Source of the DNA: Mycobacterium sp. Aquia_216
Lineage (GTDB): Bacteria; Actinomycetota; Actinomycetes; Mycobacteriales; Mycobacteriaceae
NCBI RefSeq assembly: GCF_026723865.1
Contig: NZ_CP113529.1
Location: 1-64,000, forward strand
Direction: 5' to 3'
Length of the DNA: 64,000 bases
Shown here: in pieces, positions 11,314 through 21,162 of the stretch
Position numbering within the stretch: the first letter of the stretch is position 1
Layout of the letters: each line of letters begins with the position of its first letter
The notes under the pieces: model-generated
What the model saw: the letters and a program-made list of their open reading frames with translations, nothing else
Told to the model about the DNA's origin: nothing
Databases searched by the model: none
Made by a program: the position numbers and the translations under genes

Positions 11314-13203
11314 CTAGCCGCCGTCGATTCGACGCGCCCCCAGCTCGTTCTGCAATAGTTCGAGCGCGGCCTCTTCGGGGTCGCGACGCGGCGCCGACGG
11401 GTCGCTGCGGCCGGCTTCGGCAAGCATGTGTTCCTCTTCGTCGCGCTGAGCGGATTCCGCGGCGGCAGCGACGTTTACGGGCGGTTCCTCCTCGGCGGGC
11501 GGCGGGCCCCCTCCCGCACGAGCGGTCGGTTCCCCCGTGGCAGACACCGGTGCGCCGACCTCACACCGCACCCGCCAATTGACGCCCAGCGCGTCCTTGA
11601 GCGCCTCGGCGATGACGTCGGCGTTGCGCTGCTCGGACAGCCGCTTGGCCAGGGGCGCCGAGGCGTGGGTGAGGACCAACGTGTTGTCCTCCACGGCGCG
11701 AACGGTGGCGCCGGCCAGCATCACCTCGGTGGTACGGCTGCGAGTACGCACCTTGTTGCGTACCTCCGGCCACATGCTCCGTACCGCAGCGGCATTGAGT
11801 TCACCTGGGGCAGAAGGGGGTTCGGGCTCCGGAGCTGGAGCGTGTTCCGGATTACGCACCGGATCGGGGGGCGGTGCCGGCGGCGGCGGTTCGCTCGCCG
11901 GCTCGGGTGCCGCGGCTTGCCGTCGGGGTCTGACGGGTTCGGCCGCGGGCTGGGGCGGGGCCGCTCGCCGGGGAGCAGGGCGCGGCGTTTCGGCCGCCGC
12001 TGGTGTGGCCACCGCGGGCGCCGGCGCGGCTTCGGCCGCGGGGATGGACATGGTCAGCCGCGTCTCGATGCGCTCGATGCGCTGCAGCAGCGCCGATTCG
12101 GCGTCGCTGGCCGAAGGCAGCAGCAGGCGCGCACAGACCACTTCGAGCAGCAGCCGGGGCGCGGTCGCACCGCGCATCTCCCCCAGTCCGGCCTGCATCA
12201 CTTCGGCGTAGCGGGTCAGGGTCGCCGCGCCGATTCGCGCCGCTTGATCGCGCATGCGGTCCAGCACGTCTTCGGGCGCATCCACCACGCCGCGACTTAT
12301 CGCATCTGGAATCGCTTGCAGCACAATGAGATCACGGAAACGCTCCAGCAGGTCGGTGGCGAAGCGCCGTGGGTCGTGGCCGGCGTCGATCACCGATTCG
12401 ACCGCCCCGAACAGCGCCGCGGCATCCCCGGCGGCCAACGCGTCGACGGCGTCGTCGATCAGTGCGACGTCGGTGGCGCCCAGCAGTCCCAGCGCCCGCG
12501 GGTAGGTGACGTGGTTGTCGTCGGCCCCGGCGACCAGCTGATCCAGCACCGACAACGTGTCGCGCGGTGAACCACCGCCGGCCCGGATCACCAGCGGGTA
12601 CACCGCGTCGTCGACGACCACACCCTCTTGTTCACAGATCCGCCCGATCAGCGAGCGCATGGTCTTGGGTGGCAACAATCGGAACGGGTAGTGATGGGTG
12701 CGCGACCGGATCGTCGGCAGCACCTTCTCCGGTTCGGTGGTGGCGAAGATGAAGATCAGGTGTTCGGGCGGCTCCTCGACGATTTTGAGCAGCGCGTTGA
12801 ATCCCGCCGTGGTCACCATGTGCGCCTCGTCGACGATGAACACCCGGTAGCGCGACTGCGCGGGCGCGTAGAAGGCGCGGTCACGCAGCTCGCGGGTGTC
12901 GTCCACGCCACCGTGGCTGGCGGCGTCGAGCTCCACCACGTCGATGCTGCCGGGTGCGTTGGGCGCCAACGCCTGGCACGAATCGCACACCCCGCACGGG
13001 GTGGCCGTCGGGCCCTGCGCGCAGTTCAGCGACCGGGCCAGGATGCGGGCGGACGAGGTCTTCCCACAGCCGCGCGGCCCGGAGAAGAGATACGCATGGT
13101 TGATCCGGCCGGCTTCCAGAGCAATGGACAGCGGCTCGGTGACGTGCTCCTGCCCCACCACTTCGGCGAAGGTTGCCGGTCGGTATTTGCGGTAGAGGGC
13201 CAC
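11314..13203 (-). CDS. dnaX: DNA polymerase III subunit gamma/tau
   Basis: A 629-residue clamp-loader ATPase. Walker A is GPRGCGKTS (residues 42-50) and the zinc-binding cysteines are C61, C70, C73 and C76. Walker B is FIVDEAHM, and the sensor/SRC region ARILARSLN is typical of gamma/tau. The first 380 or so residues hold the AAA+ and lid domains. They are followed by a long Pro/Ala/Glu-rich linker and a C-terminal tau domain. The linker makes it somewhat longer than the M. tuberculosis protein as I recall it. Gene order matches Rv3721c. It drives loading of the beta clamp at the replication fork. Confidence 0.97.
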   Translation of the reverse strand: MALYRKYRPATFAEVVGQEHVTEPLSIALEAGRINHAYLFSGPRGCGKTSSARILARSLNCAQGPTATPCGVCDSCQALAPNAPGSIDVVELDAASHGGVDDTRELRDRAFYAPAQSRYRVFIVDEAHMVTTAGFNALLKIVEEPPEHLIFIFATTEPEKVLPTIRSRTHHYPFRLLPPKTMRSLIGRICEQEGVVVDDAVYPLVIRAGGGSPRDTLSVLDQLVAGADDNHVTYPRALGLLGATDVALIDDAVDALAAGDAAALFGAVESVIDAGHDPRRFATDLLERFRDLIVLQAIPDAISRGVVDAPEDVLDRMRDQAARIGAATLTRYAEVMQAGLGEMRGATAPRLLLEVVCARLLLPSASDAESALLQRIERIETRLTMSIPAAEAAPAPAVATPAAAETPRPAPRRAAPPQPAAEPVRPRRQAAAPEPASEPPPPAPPPDPVRNPEHAPAPEPEPPSAPGELNAAAVRSMWPEVRNKVRTRSRTTEVMLAGATVRAVEDNTLVLTHASAPLAKRLSEQRNADVIAEALKDALGVNWRVRCEVGAPVSATGEPTARAGGGPPPAEEEPPVNVAAAAESAQRDEEEHMLAEAGRSDPSAPRRDPEEAALELLQNELGARRIDGG

Positions 13204-13262
13204 GCTCAGCAGGCTACCGGCGCCGTCCGACGACGATGCGGGCGCCGTAGCGCCCGTTGAGA

Positions 13263-13287
13263 AGTCGGACCGTCAAACCGTCCGACT
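13263..13287. terminator. Hairpin between dnaX and the aminotransferase gene
   Basis: AGTCGGAC (13263-13270) pairs with GTCCGACT (13280-13287) around a nine-base loop. It lies downstream of the minus-strand aminotransferase gene and upstream of dnaX. No U-tract follows, which is usual for mycobacterial terminators, so the terminator role is inferred. Confidence 0.4.
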
Positions 13288-13303
13288 AAGCCCGACTGGC
13301 TAT

Positions 13304-13359
13304 CGAGTGTGCGTCGGTGCCGGCGGGCGTGAACGTCGGGCGCCGTCAGCGCACACTCG
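13304..13359. repeat. Intergenic palindromic element (GAGTGTGCG family)
   Basis: Perfect 10-bp arms CGAGTGTGCG (13304-13313) and CGCACACTCG (13350-13359) enclose a GC-rich centre. Similar arms occur at 59619-59676, and a looser relative at 31065-31090. All are intergenic, suggesting a dispersed palindromic element. Confidence 0.55.
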
Positions 13360-13386
13360 CCGCCCTAGCAAGCACGCACAACGCCG

Positions 13387-14700
<1,314 letters not shown>

Positions 14701-14770
14701 TCACTGTCGAACGCCGGTGGGTGACGGGGCGCCTCGCGGCGTAAGCGCTGGTTGCACGGCCCCACACATG

Positions 14771-14860
14771 GGGGACCCCGCGCACCCGACAGAGCCCATT
14801 GACCCTTGCTGCCTTCCGGCCCTGGGGGAGTTCACAGGATAGACGCCGCGCGGGGTCCAC
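14771..14860 (-). ncRNA. ffs: Signal recognition particle 4.5S RNA
   Basis: Read on the minus strand, the terminal stem GGACCCCGCGCG pairs with GCGCGGGGTCC, and the apex carries the domain IV signature GGGCCGGAAGGCAGCAAGGG, including the GGAA tetraloop and the internal loop bound by Ffh. This is a short SRP RNA without an Alu domain. It lies upstream of the aminotransferase gene in the same orientation, as in M. tuberculosis. Ends are placed at the base of the stem and may be off by a few bases. Confidence 0.9.
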
Positions 14861-14939
14861 CGAGAGTGTAATACCTGGCTCGCTCGGCCGAAGACGGCCG
14901 CGGGACATTGCACGTTGACCCAGCCGCTACCATTGCCAC

Positions 14940-15025
14940 GGAGGATTCGCCTAGTGGCCTATGGCGCTCGCCTGGAACGCGGGTTGGGTTAACAGCCCTC
15001 GCGGGTTCAAATCCCGCATCCTCCG
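14940..15025 (+). tRNA. serX: tRNA-Ser (anticodon GGA)
   Basis: An 86-base class II tRNA. The acceptor stem GGAGGAT pairs with ATCCTCC (15018-15024) with discriminator G. The anticodon loop is CTGGAAC, giving GGA. A long variable arm and a T arm GCGGGTTCAAATCCCGC are visible. The CCA end is not fully encoded (CGCAAAT follows). It lies about 100 bases before the LucA-type gene, as serX does in M. tuberculosis. Confidence 0.95.
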
Positions 15026-15126
15026 CAAATTGGGTTCACTCGGTTTCCGGACGCGGCCAAGCGGTCGTTTGGAATCGGTATGGCTGCCTTTAGGCTGGCG
15101 TGGGCTCACCAGTATGAGGGAGGCGT

Positions 15127-15957
15127 ATGGGGCGCAAGGTCGCCATACCGTGGCACGTGTTGTTTTCGCTCGGTGCCGGTGGCCTCTATTTCCTCTGCGT
15201 GTTACCCCGCTGGTCCGAGTTGATGGGCGACACATCGCGCGGACTGGGGATGGCGGGCCGGATCGGCGCGGGGGCGCTGATCGCCCTGGCCGCGTTGCCC
15301 GTCGTGTTCACCCAGCTGCGGACCCGCAAGCCGGAGCTGGGCACCCCGCAAATGGCGTTGACGATCCGGGTCTGGTCGATCGTGGCCCACGTGCTGGCCG
15401 GGGTGCTGATCATCGGCACCGCTATCAGCGAGATCTGGCTCAGCCTGGATACCGCCGGGCAGTATCTGTTCGGGATCTACGGCGCCGCCGCCGCGATCGG
15501 CCTGATCGGGATTTTCGCGTTCTACCTGTCGTTTGTCGCCGAATTGCCGCCGCCTCCGCCGAAACCGATCAAGCCGAAGAAGGCCAAACGGCGTCCGCGC
15601 CGTAAGAAGGGCGACGAAGCGGACGACGAGGACGCCGCGCACATCACCGACGACGCCGAAACAGAGGATTCCGAAATCGAGGAATCCGAAGCCGAGGACA
15701 CCGAGGCCGTCACTGCCGACGCCGAAGAAGCGGAAGAAGCACCGGAACAGGCGGAAGAGCCCGTCGGGGCCACCACCGAAAGCGCCGAGGCCGAACCGGA
15801 GCCCTCGACCGAGGAGCCGTCCGGCGCAGCCCCCGACGACGCCGAAGACGAGACCGAGGAACCCCGGGGCGGGCTGCAGAACCGCCGCCCGGAGGGCAAG
15901 GGCTCGCACCGCATGCGGCGCCGGCGCACCCGCGGCGGCGTCGCACTCGACGAGTGA
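15127..15957 (+). CDS. lucA: LucA-type membrane protein with acidic C-terminal tail
   Basis: A 276-residue protein with about four hydrophobic segments in the first 140 residues (for example HVLFSLGAGGLYFLCVLP and LIALAALPVVF). A basic PPPPPKPIKPKKAKRR stretch follows, then about 100 residues of highly acidic, Glu/Asp/Ala-rich low-complexity sequence ending in a basic RMRRRRTRGG patch. Start ATG follows GGAGG. By position it is Rv3723; LucA was shown to stabilise Mce1 and Mce4 lipid-import complexes. The tail is probably disordered, and its length is expected to vary between species. It converges directly on the crotonase gene with no space. Confidence 0.8.
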   Translation: MGRKVAIPWHVLFSLGAGGLYFLCVLPRWSELMGDTSRGLGMAGRIGAGALIALAALPVVFTQLRTRKPELGTPQMALTIRVWSIVAHVLAGVLIIGTAISEIWLSLDTAGQYLFGIYGAAAAIGLIGIFAFYLSFVAELPPPPPKPIKPKKAKRRPRRKKGDEADDEDAAHITDDAETEDSEIEESEAEDTEAVTADAEEAEEAPEQAEEPVGATTESAEAEPEPSTEEPSGAAPDDAEDETEEPRGGLQNRRPEGKGSHRMRRRRTRGGVALDE

Positions 15958-16725
15958 TCAGTCGCGGCGTCGAAGACTCTCTACATAGGCGGCGATGCGC
16001 TGCTGCGTCTCGTTCGCACCCCACAGCTGGCGGACGTCGGCATCGGTAGCGCTCCCCTGGCGGATCCGCGCCACGGCCGGGGCGCGGAGCTGGGCCTTCG
16101 TATCGCGATAGGCCTCGACCGGGAGGTCACCAAGCTCTGCGGCTTCCGCGACCGCCGCCTCGATCAGATCCTCGGCGACGACGCGGTGAGCAAGCCCCCG
16201 GGCGATGGCATCGGCCCCCTTGTAGGTGTGGGCGCGAAGCAACACCTCCTCGGCGTGATTCCCGCAGGCATAACGCATCACCTCCAGCGCGGCGACCGGG
16301 AAGGAGACGCCGACGCGGACCTCGGCCGCGCCGATCCCCGCCTCGGGACCGATCAGGCGGCGGTCGCAGGCACACGCCAGCACACAGCCGCCGGCGATGG
16401 CGGCGCCGTTGATGGCGGCCACCGTCGGCCACGGGAAGGAGAACAGCGCGTCGAACGCATTGGACAACGCCGGAACCAGCCGATCGGTGTAGTCGCTGCC
16501 GCCGTCCACCACACGCTTGAGGTCGACCCCGGCGGAAAACACCCGGCCCGCGCCGGTGATGACCAGCGGACCGTTGCCCGAATCCTGTAGTTCACGGAGG
16601 GAGCGGGCCAGCTCGTCGAGCACTTCCACGTCGAGGGCATTGACGCGCCCCGACGACAGAGTCAGCACCCGCACCGAAGCCGTCCCCGTTTTCAACGCCT
16701 GAATCTCGATCACAGTGACACTCAA
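15958..16725 (-). CDS. Enoyl-CoA hydratase/isomerase family protein
   Basis: A 255-residue crotonase. The oxyanion-hole motifs are present: GAGRVFSAGVDLKR near residue 60 and AAINGAAIAGGCVLACACDRR near residue 105. Residues usually giving the two catalytic glutamates are not both obvious, so hydratase versus isomerase or another crotonase activity is open. It is followed on the same strand, 16 bases upstream of its start, by the ParB-like gene. The substrate is expected to be an acyl-CoA thioester. Confidence 0.85.
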   Translation of the reverse strand: MSVTVIEIQALKTGTASVRVLTLSSGRVNALDVEVLDELARSLRELQDSGNGPLVITGAGRVFSAGVDLKRVVDGGSDYTDRLVPALSNAFDALFSFPWPTVAAINGAAIAGGCVLACACDRRLIGPEAGIGAAEVRVGVSFPVAALEVMRYACGNHAEEVLLRAHTYKGADAIARGLAHRVVAEDLIEAAVAEAAELGDLPVEAYRDTKAQLRAPAVARIRQGSATDADVRQLWGANETQQRIAAYVESLRRRD

Positions 16726-16741
16726 GCACCCGCCGGCGGCG

Positions 16742-17128
16742 CTACTGCTGGTGGGTCAGTCTCGCCAGAATCACCGGGATGTCGGTGTTCTCGTCGGTGT
16801 GATAGCTCGCGCACACCCGGTGGTAGCCGTCGGCGATCTGCAACGGAACACCGGTCACGATGTCACCACGGACCAGCAGGATGGGCGAGAGTGCAACGCC
16901 TTTCTCGATCTTGGTGAGATCGGCGGCGACGTGTGGGTTATCAACGGGTAACAGGCTCAGCTGCGCGGCCCGCAGGATGTCCTTGGCCTTCTTGTGTGTC
17001 ACGGTTCCGGCCTGCAGCCGCTTCACAAGCTTCTTGACCGTAGGCGGGTCGGCGAGTAGGTCCAGGTAATCGGCTGCTGCCGGAAAGTCGTGTGCCTCAG
17101 GCGTTTCCAACCAACTCACGCTGGCCAT
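16742..17128 (-). CDS. ParB/sulfiredoxin-fold-like small protein
   Basis: A 128-residue soluble protein. The C-terminal half reads like a ParB/Srx-type core: an LSPILLVRGDIVTG strand pair, a PLQIADGYHRVCA segment resembling the G-x-H-R motif of that fold, and a closing strand DIPVILARL. The N-terminal half is helical and basic (TVKKLVKRLQAG, HKKAKDILRAAQL). ParB-like cores bind nucleotides or act as small nucleases or regulators; function here is not known. It may be co-transcribed with the downstream crotonase. Confidence 0.6.
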   Translation of the reverse strand: MASVSWLETPEAHDFPAAADYLDLLADPPTVKKLVKRLQAGTVTHKKAKDILRAAQLSLLPVDNPHVAADLTKIEKGVALSPILLVRGDIVTGVPLQIADGYHRVCASYHTDENTDIPVILARLTHQQ

Positions 17129-17266
17129 CGGTGTCTCCCTTCATCGGGCCACGTCGACCGCAGCCTACCGGTTGCACCCAAATATTGGGATCGGTAGCGA
17201 CTCCGGGGTTCTGTACTAGCCCCAATGACGACGCCATCGGGGCGGCGCATGAAGGAAGGAACAGCA

Positions 17267-17749
17267 GTGAAACGTCTTCTCGCGGGCGCGATCGGAACCC
17301 TTGGCGCGGCATCGGCCTTGGTGGCCTGCTCGAGCGGCGGCCACACCGCCGGCCCGGCATCGAGCACAGCCCCCAGTGTCGCCTCCGGGAGCGGTGCTCA
17401 GGTCAAGGTCGGTGGCACCGACCTGGCGGGCGTCAACCCGGCGTCGGTGACCTGTGTGAAGCAGGGCGGCAAGATCGACATCGGCAGCGGATCCACCGGC
17501 GGTGCGCAGCAGGCACTGGCCGTCGTGATGACCGACGAAGCGACTCCGAAGGTCGAGTCGTTGGCCCTGGTGGTGGACGGCAACGCCTTGTCGGTCGCCA
17601 GCAACATGGGTGCCAACGTCGGGTCGGCCAACGTGGCGGTGGACGGCAAGACCTACACCATCACCGGTCAGGCGCAGGGCGCCGACCTGAAAAATCCGAT
17701 GGCCGGCATGATCACCAAGGACTTCAGCATCAAGGTGACCTGCGGTTGA
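17267..17749 (+). CDS. LpqH-family (19 kDa antigen-like) lipoprotein
   Basis: Starting at the GTG at 17267 behind GAAGGAAGG gives 160 residues. The signal peptide ends in the lipobox LVAC with lipidated Cys21, followed by a Ser/Thr/Ala-rich linker. The mature part matches the LpqH pattern: VKVGGTDLAGVNPASVTC, a two-cysteine domain, GKTYTITGQAQG, NPMAGM and a terminal FSIKVTCG. LpqH is a surface lipoprotein and TLR2 ligand; the actual cell function of this paralogue is unknown. It precedes the TPR/CHAT module by 85 bases on the same strand. Confidence 0.85.
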   Translation: MKRLLAGAIGTLGAASALVACSSGGHTAGPASSTAPSVASGSGAQVKVGGTDLAGVNPASVTCVKQGGKIDIGSGSTGGAQQALAVVMTDEATPKVESLALVVDGNALSVASNMGANVGSANVAVDGKTYTITGQAQGADLKNPMAGMITKDFSIKVTCG

Positions 17750-17834
17750 TCGGTTTCACTCCGGGCGGCGGACGTGCCTCACTCACACGTCCGCCGCACC
17801 GGGCTGTCCGGGGCAGAAGACTTATGATGCAGCC

Positions 17835-19565
17835 GTGTCGATCTCCGGCGAATTAGAGCGTGCCCGCCGCCTGGCACTGGTCGCCGACGAGACCGGCGCC
17901 CGAGACCTGTTGCTGTCACTCGTGCCCGCGATCGAGCGCGAAGATCGCGACGATCTGATCCTGGAAGTCTTCGCACAGCTGGGTGAGATCTACCTCGCCC
18001 GAGGCGCGAATGACGGGGTGCACGAATGCATCCGGCGCATCGACGACTGCCTGACGATCTACTCCGACATCATGGCCGGCACCATGCCGGAAGCGGCCAG
18101 TCAGGTGACGATGTCCGATGCGGCGATCCCGCCGATGGTGCGCCGCTATTCGCGCCGGGCTCAGTTCCTGCGCGCCGGCATCGCCGCGGCGCAGGGCGAT
18201 CACGAAGGCGCGCAGACAGCGCTGGTCGAGTTGAGCCGGGCCGACGACGCGTTTTCCGAGCTGGCCGACGAGCACAACCGCTTGATCATCCACGCGCAGG
18301 TACTGTGCGCGGCCGCGCTGTGCGACGACGACCTGCACGTGCGATCGGTTCCGTTGTGGGAGCGGGTGATCGGTGCGATCGACCGCCTGAACGACACCGA
18401 ATTCGACGACCAGCTGCGGGTGGCCGCGGGCACGGCGTACGGAAGATTCTGCGTCGAGACCGGGCGGTTAACCGAAGCCGAACCCTGGCTGCGGCGCGCC
18501 GGCGCCAGGGCGCGGGCACGAGGATGGGAATTGGCTGATGCCAGAACACAATTGGAGCGCGCGGCGGCCTGCTGGTCGGTGGGCGACCATGCGACGACCG
18601 AGCAGCTGGTCGCGGAGGCCTACCCGGTTATCGAGCGATATGAGCGTGCGCACGAGATCGCCCGATGCTGGCTGTACATGGGGCTCACCCGGCTGGGATC
18701 CGGCGCACTCGAAGCTGCCGACGAGTGCTGGGAGCGTGCCGAACGGCACTGGCGTGAACTGGGAAAACCGTTGCACTTGCACCGTATACTGTTGCAGCGC
18801 AGCTGGATAGCGATATTCTGGAGCAGGTTCGCCGAAGCGGTCGAGCTGATCGCCCAAGCCCGTGAACTACTCGACTCGTCGCCGCGCAGTAGCTGGCTGC
18901 AGTACGCCCGGTTGGACAGTCATCTCGGCACGGTGTGGCGCGCGGATGCGTTGGCGGACCTCGGATTCGACAGTTCGGGCGATCCCGATGGGACGCTGGA
19001 GGAAACCGAGGCCCGGCAGGCCGAGGGACTCGGCATCCTGCGCGGCGACGTCGGCACCCCCGAATACTGGCGCGCGATGACCAAACTCGAACAGGCCGTC
19101 GAGCTGAAGGTACCCGCCGCACTGGCGGTCGACTCGGTGCGGTTTTCGATCACCGACACCGACGCGAGATCGCGGTGGGCAGCCGGCATTTCGGCCCCCA
19201 TCCTGGCCGGGGCCTTCGCCGTCGCGTACGAGTGGGAGAACACCCAACTGATCAGTGAGCTAGTCGAATACCACAGCGCACGCGGCACTTTCGACATGGA
19301 TCCGCAGCGGCCGGCAATCGGTGAATGGGCGTCGACAGCCACCGCCACGGCGCTCCTCGACACCGCCGCGGAACCGGCCGTGGCCCTGGCCGCGGCCGGG
19401 CCGCCCTCAGCTGCCGGACGATCGCTGCACCGGCTCGGTCCGTTGCCGCCGTTACAGATGCAGCCCGGCAGTCCCCCGATCATGCGTCACTATCGCGAGC
19501 TGGCGCTGCAGCGCTACGGCCGCGACGTCACCGCCGCCGAGCCTGCCTGGTCGACCTGGCCATGA
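17835..19565 (+). CDS. Large TPR-like helical-repeat protein, partner of CHAT protease
   Basis: A 576-residue, Ala/Glu/Arg-rich, almost fully helical protein with no signal peptide. It has recurring repeats of tetratricopeptide spacing with small residues in A-x-x-x-G/A positions: LGEIYLARGANDGVHECI, AGIAAAQGDHEGAQTALVEL, GRLTEAEPWLRRAGARAR, WSVGDHATTEQLVAEAYP and FAEAVELIAQARELL. Such scaffolds sense or recruit partners. Its stop overlaps the start of the CHAT gene (ATGA at 19562-19565), so the two are coupled. TPR/CHAT pairs are known from the type III-E CRISPR-associated TPR-CHAT protease and other caspase-like systems; here there is no CRISPR. The start is GTG at 17835. The role is inferred from context only. 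Confidence 0.75.
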   Translation: MSISGELERARRLALVADETGARDLLLSLVPAIEREDRDDLILEVFAQLGEIYLARGANDGVHECIRRIDDCLTIYSDIMAGTMPEAASQVTMSDAAIPPMVRRYSRRAQFLRAGIAAAQGDHEGAQTALVELSRADDAFSELADEHNRLIIHAQVLCAAALCDDDLHVRSVPLWERVIGAIDRLNDTEFDDQLRVAAGTAYGRFCVETGRLTEAEPWLRRAGARARARGWELADARTQLERAAACWSVGDHATTEQLVAEAYPVIERYERAHEIARCWLYMGLTRLGSGALEAADECWERAERHWRELGKPLHLHRILLQRSWIAIFWSRFAEAVELIAQARELLDSSPRSSWLQYARLDSHLGTVWRADALADLGFDSSGDPDGTLEETEARQAEGLGILRGDVGTPEYWRAMTKLEQAVELKVPAALAVDSVRFSITDTDARSRWAAGISAPILAGAFAVAYEWENTQLISELVEYHSARGTFDMDPQRPAIGEWASTATATALLDTAAEPAVALAAAGPPSAAGRSLHRLGPLPPLQMQPGSPPIMRHYRELALQRYGRDVTAAEPAWSTWP

Positions 19566-20914
19566 GCGAGGCGGGCCGGCTCACTCTCGTCCTGCGCTAC
19601 GCCGACGTCGGGATCGCCACCTACGCCAGCTTGCGGATCGTCGGGCAGCCGTCGCGCACCGTTACCTGGGTGGTGGAGGAGCCCCTGCTGCTCGCGGCCA
19701 TCGACGAGCTGGCCGCCGCCATCCCCGAGCCGCATGGCAGCGAGACCCGGCGCGACGCCATCGCGCGGGCCTTGGCCACCGGCCCTTTCGCGACACCGGA
19801 CACCGAGCTCACCGTCGCCTACATCCTGGGCGTGCTGCTGATCGCAACGCCGGGCTGGCAGCTGTTGACCGAGTGCGTATCCTCGCCGCGCGCAACGCTA
19901 TTCGTGACTCCAAGCGCTCGGCTCGCCCGCGTCCCCTGGGGGCTGCTGGCGGTGCCGAAATCGGGCCCAAGCAAAGAAGAATTGGTGCGGGCGCGCCAAG
20001 CGGCCATTACCGCCAGCGGACGGGTGGCGGCCCGAATCCCTTGGCAACTCGCGAACATCGGCGAGCACACCGACGGCCATCGCTTGATGGAATTGGTCGA
20101 TGTCATGATGGCCGTTCCGGCGAACATCGTGCACGCGCCGCGCACACCGGCCGGATGGCATACTCGGCAGGACCGCCCGCCCGTCCTGCTCCTCGACCCG
20201 CGCGTACCCGGACAACGGCCCGACTCCGCACTCGGCTCGGTGCTGGGCAGGCCGTCACCGGAATCGCAATTGGCACAACACTTCGCCGAACTGTTGGAGC
20301 GCCGATCGGTGCTCCCCGAAGTCGACGGCGCGGTCCACCTCTTCCGCCGTCGGGACGCCGACCGGGGCTGGCTGGCCGAAATGCTGGCGCAGACCCCCAG
20401 CCGGCTGCTTTATGTCGGACATGCGAGTTCGGCTGACGACCGGGCCGATCACGCGGCCCTGCACTTGGCCTGTACAGCGGCAGCGCGTGGCGATGCCGAC
20501 ACCATCGGCGACCACCGTCCGCTCACCGCGTCGGACCTGATGTCGTTGCGGCTGCCGATGCCCGCGCGGGTAGCGCTGCTGGCGTGCGGATCGGGCGGCG
20601 ACTATCGATTCGACGAGGCGGCCGGTCTGGTGGCCGCGATGATTCTGGTCGGCGCACAGCTGGTGACCGCCACACTGTGGTCGCTGCCCACCACGGCCGC
20701 CTACCGCCAATTCGCCGCGGCGAGCGGGGATGCCGCCGATCCGATGGCCGACGTCGTCGTCGCCGTCGATCGCGCCCACGAAAGCGCCGAAGCCGGCTGC
20801 GCGGTCAATCGATGGCAGCGCGAGCAGATGCGGCGGTGGCGCGACGGCGACGTCACCGCCAGCCCGTTGTATTGGGCCGCGCTGGTCACTTTCGCGGTCG
20901 ACGGCGCGCGCTAG
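19562..20914 (+). CDS. CHAT-domain (caspase-like) cysteine protease
   Basis: A 450-residue protein. The C-terminal half is a CHAT domain: RLLYVGHASS supplies the catalytic histidine (His287), VALLACGSG the nucleophilic cysteine (Cys342), and GAQLVTATLWSLPTTAAYRQF the family-typical strand-helix segment after it. The N-terminal 250 residues show no domain I recognise; they include TLVLRYADVGIATYASLRI, which may be a beta-rich regulatory part. CHAT proteins are caspase-superfamily proteases, often triggered to cut a partner. The start is the ATG inside the stop of the TPR gene. A divergent or unrelated small ORF follows on the other strand before the next module gene. Confidence 0.85.
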   Translation: MSEAGRLTLVLRYADVGIATYASLRIVGQPSRTVTWVVEEPLLLAAIDELAAAIPEPHGSETRRDAIARALATGPFATPDTELTVAYILGVLLIATPGWQLLTECVSSPRATLFVTPSARLARVPWGLLAVPKSGPSKEELVRARQAAITASGRVAARIPWQLANIGEHTDGHRLMELVDVMMAVPANIVHAPRTPAGWHTRQDRPPVLLLDPRVPGQRPDSALGSVLGRPSPESQLAQHFAELLERRSVLPEVDGAVHLFRRRDADRGWLAEMLAQTPSRLLYVGHASSADDRADHAALHLACTAAARGDADTIGDHRPLTASDLMSLRLPMPARVALLACGSGGDYRFDEAAGLVAAMILVGAQLVTATLWSLPTTAAYRQFAAASGDAADPMADVVVAVDRAHESAEAGCAVNRWQREQMRRWRDGDVTASPLYWAALVTFAVDGAR

Positions 20915-20917
20915 CAC

Positions 20918-21079
20918 TCAGACCGCGGCCAGCCACAACGCATGCACGGCCAGGACGTCGATGAAAGCCTGCCGTCCGCCCGCTACCTTGCGCACGGTGC
21001 CGACGCCGACGGTGCGTCCGTCGGCGTTCCGATGCCGCCAGGACGCGAGACGCTCGAGCAATGTCATCAACTGCTTCAT
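20918..21079 (-). CDS. Small hypothetical protein (53 residues), antisense within the CHAT module
   Basis: A short open frame opposite to its neighbours. It reads MKQLMTLLERLASWRHRNAD followed by GRTVGVGTVRKVAGG and a hydrophobic end AVHALWLAAV. Third codon positions are mostly G or C, as in real genes of this genome, and it fills nearly the whole gap between the CHAT gene and the next module gene. No clear ribosome-binding site is seen before the ATG; a longer start at 21211 would overlap the next gene. No family recognised. Confidence 0.4.
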   Translation of the reverse strand: MKQLMTLLERLASWRHRNADGRTVGVGTVRKVAGGRQAFIDVLAVHALWLAAV

Positions 21080-21162
21080 GCGTCCAGGGTGTCGGTGCGC
21101 GCCGGCTACCGAACCCAATTTTTTGGCTGCCCGTATTTCCGGGATGCCCATATCCTGTGCTG

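Noticed and set aside
14940..15025. tRNA-Ser as a possible integration site for a genomic island
   Set aside because: The genes right after it (LucA-type) keep the conserved order, and no integrase or duplicated tRNA end is seen.
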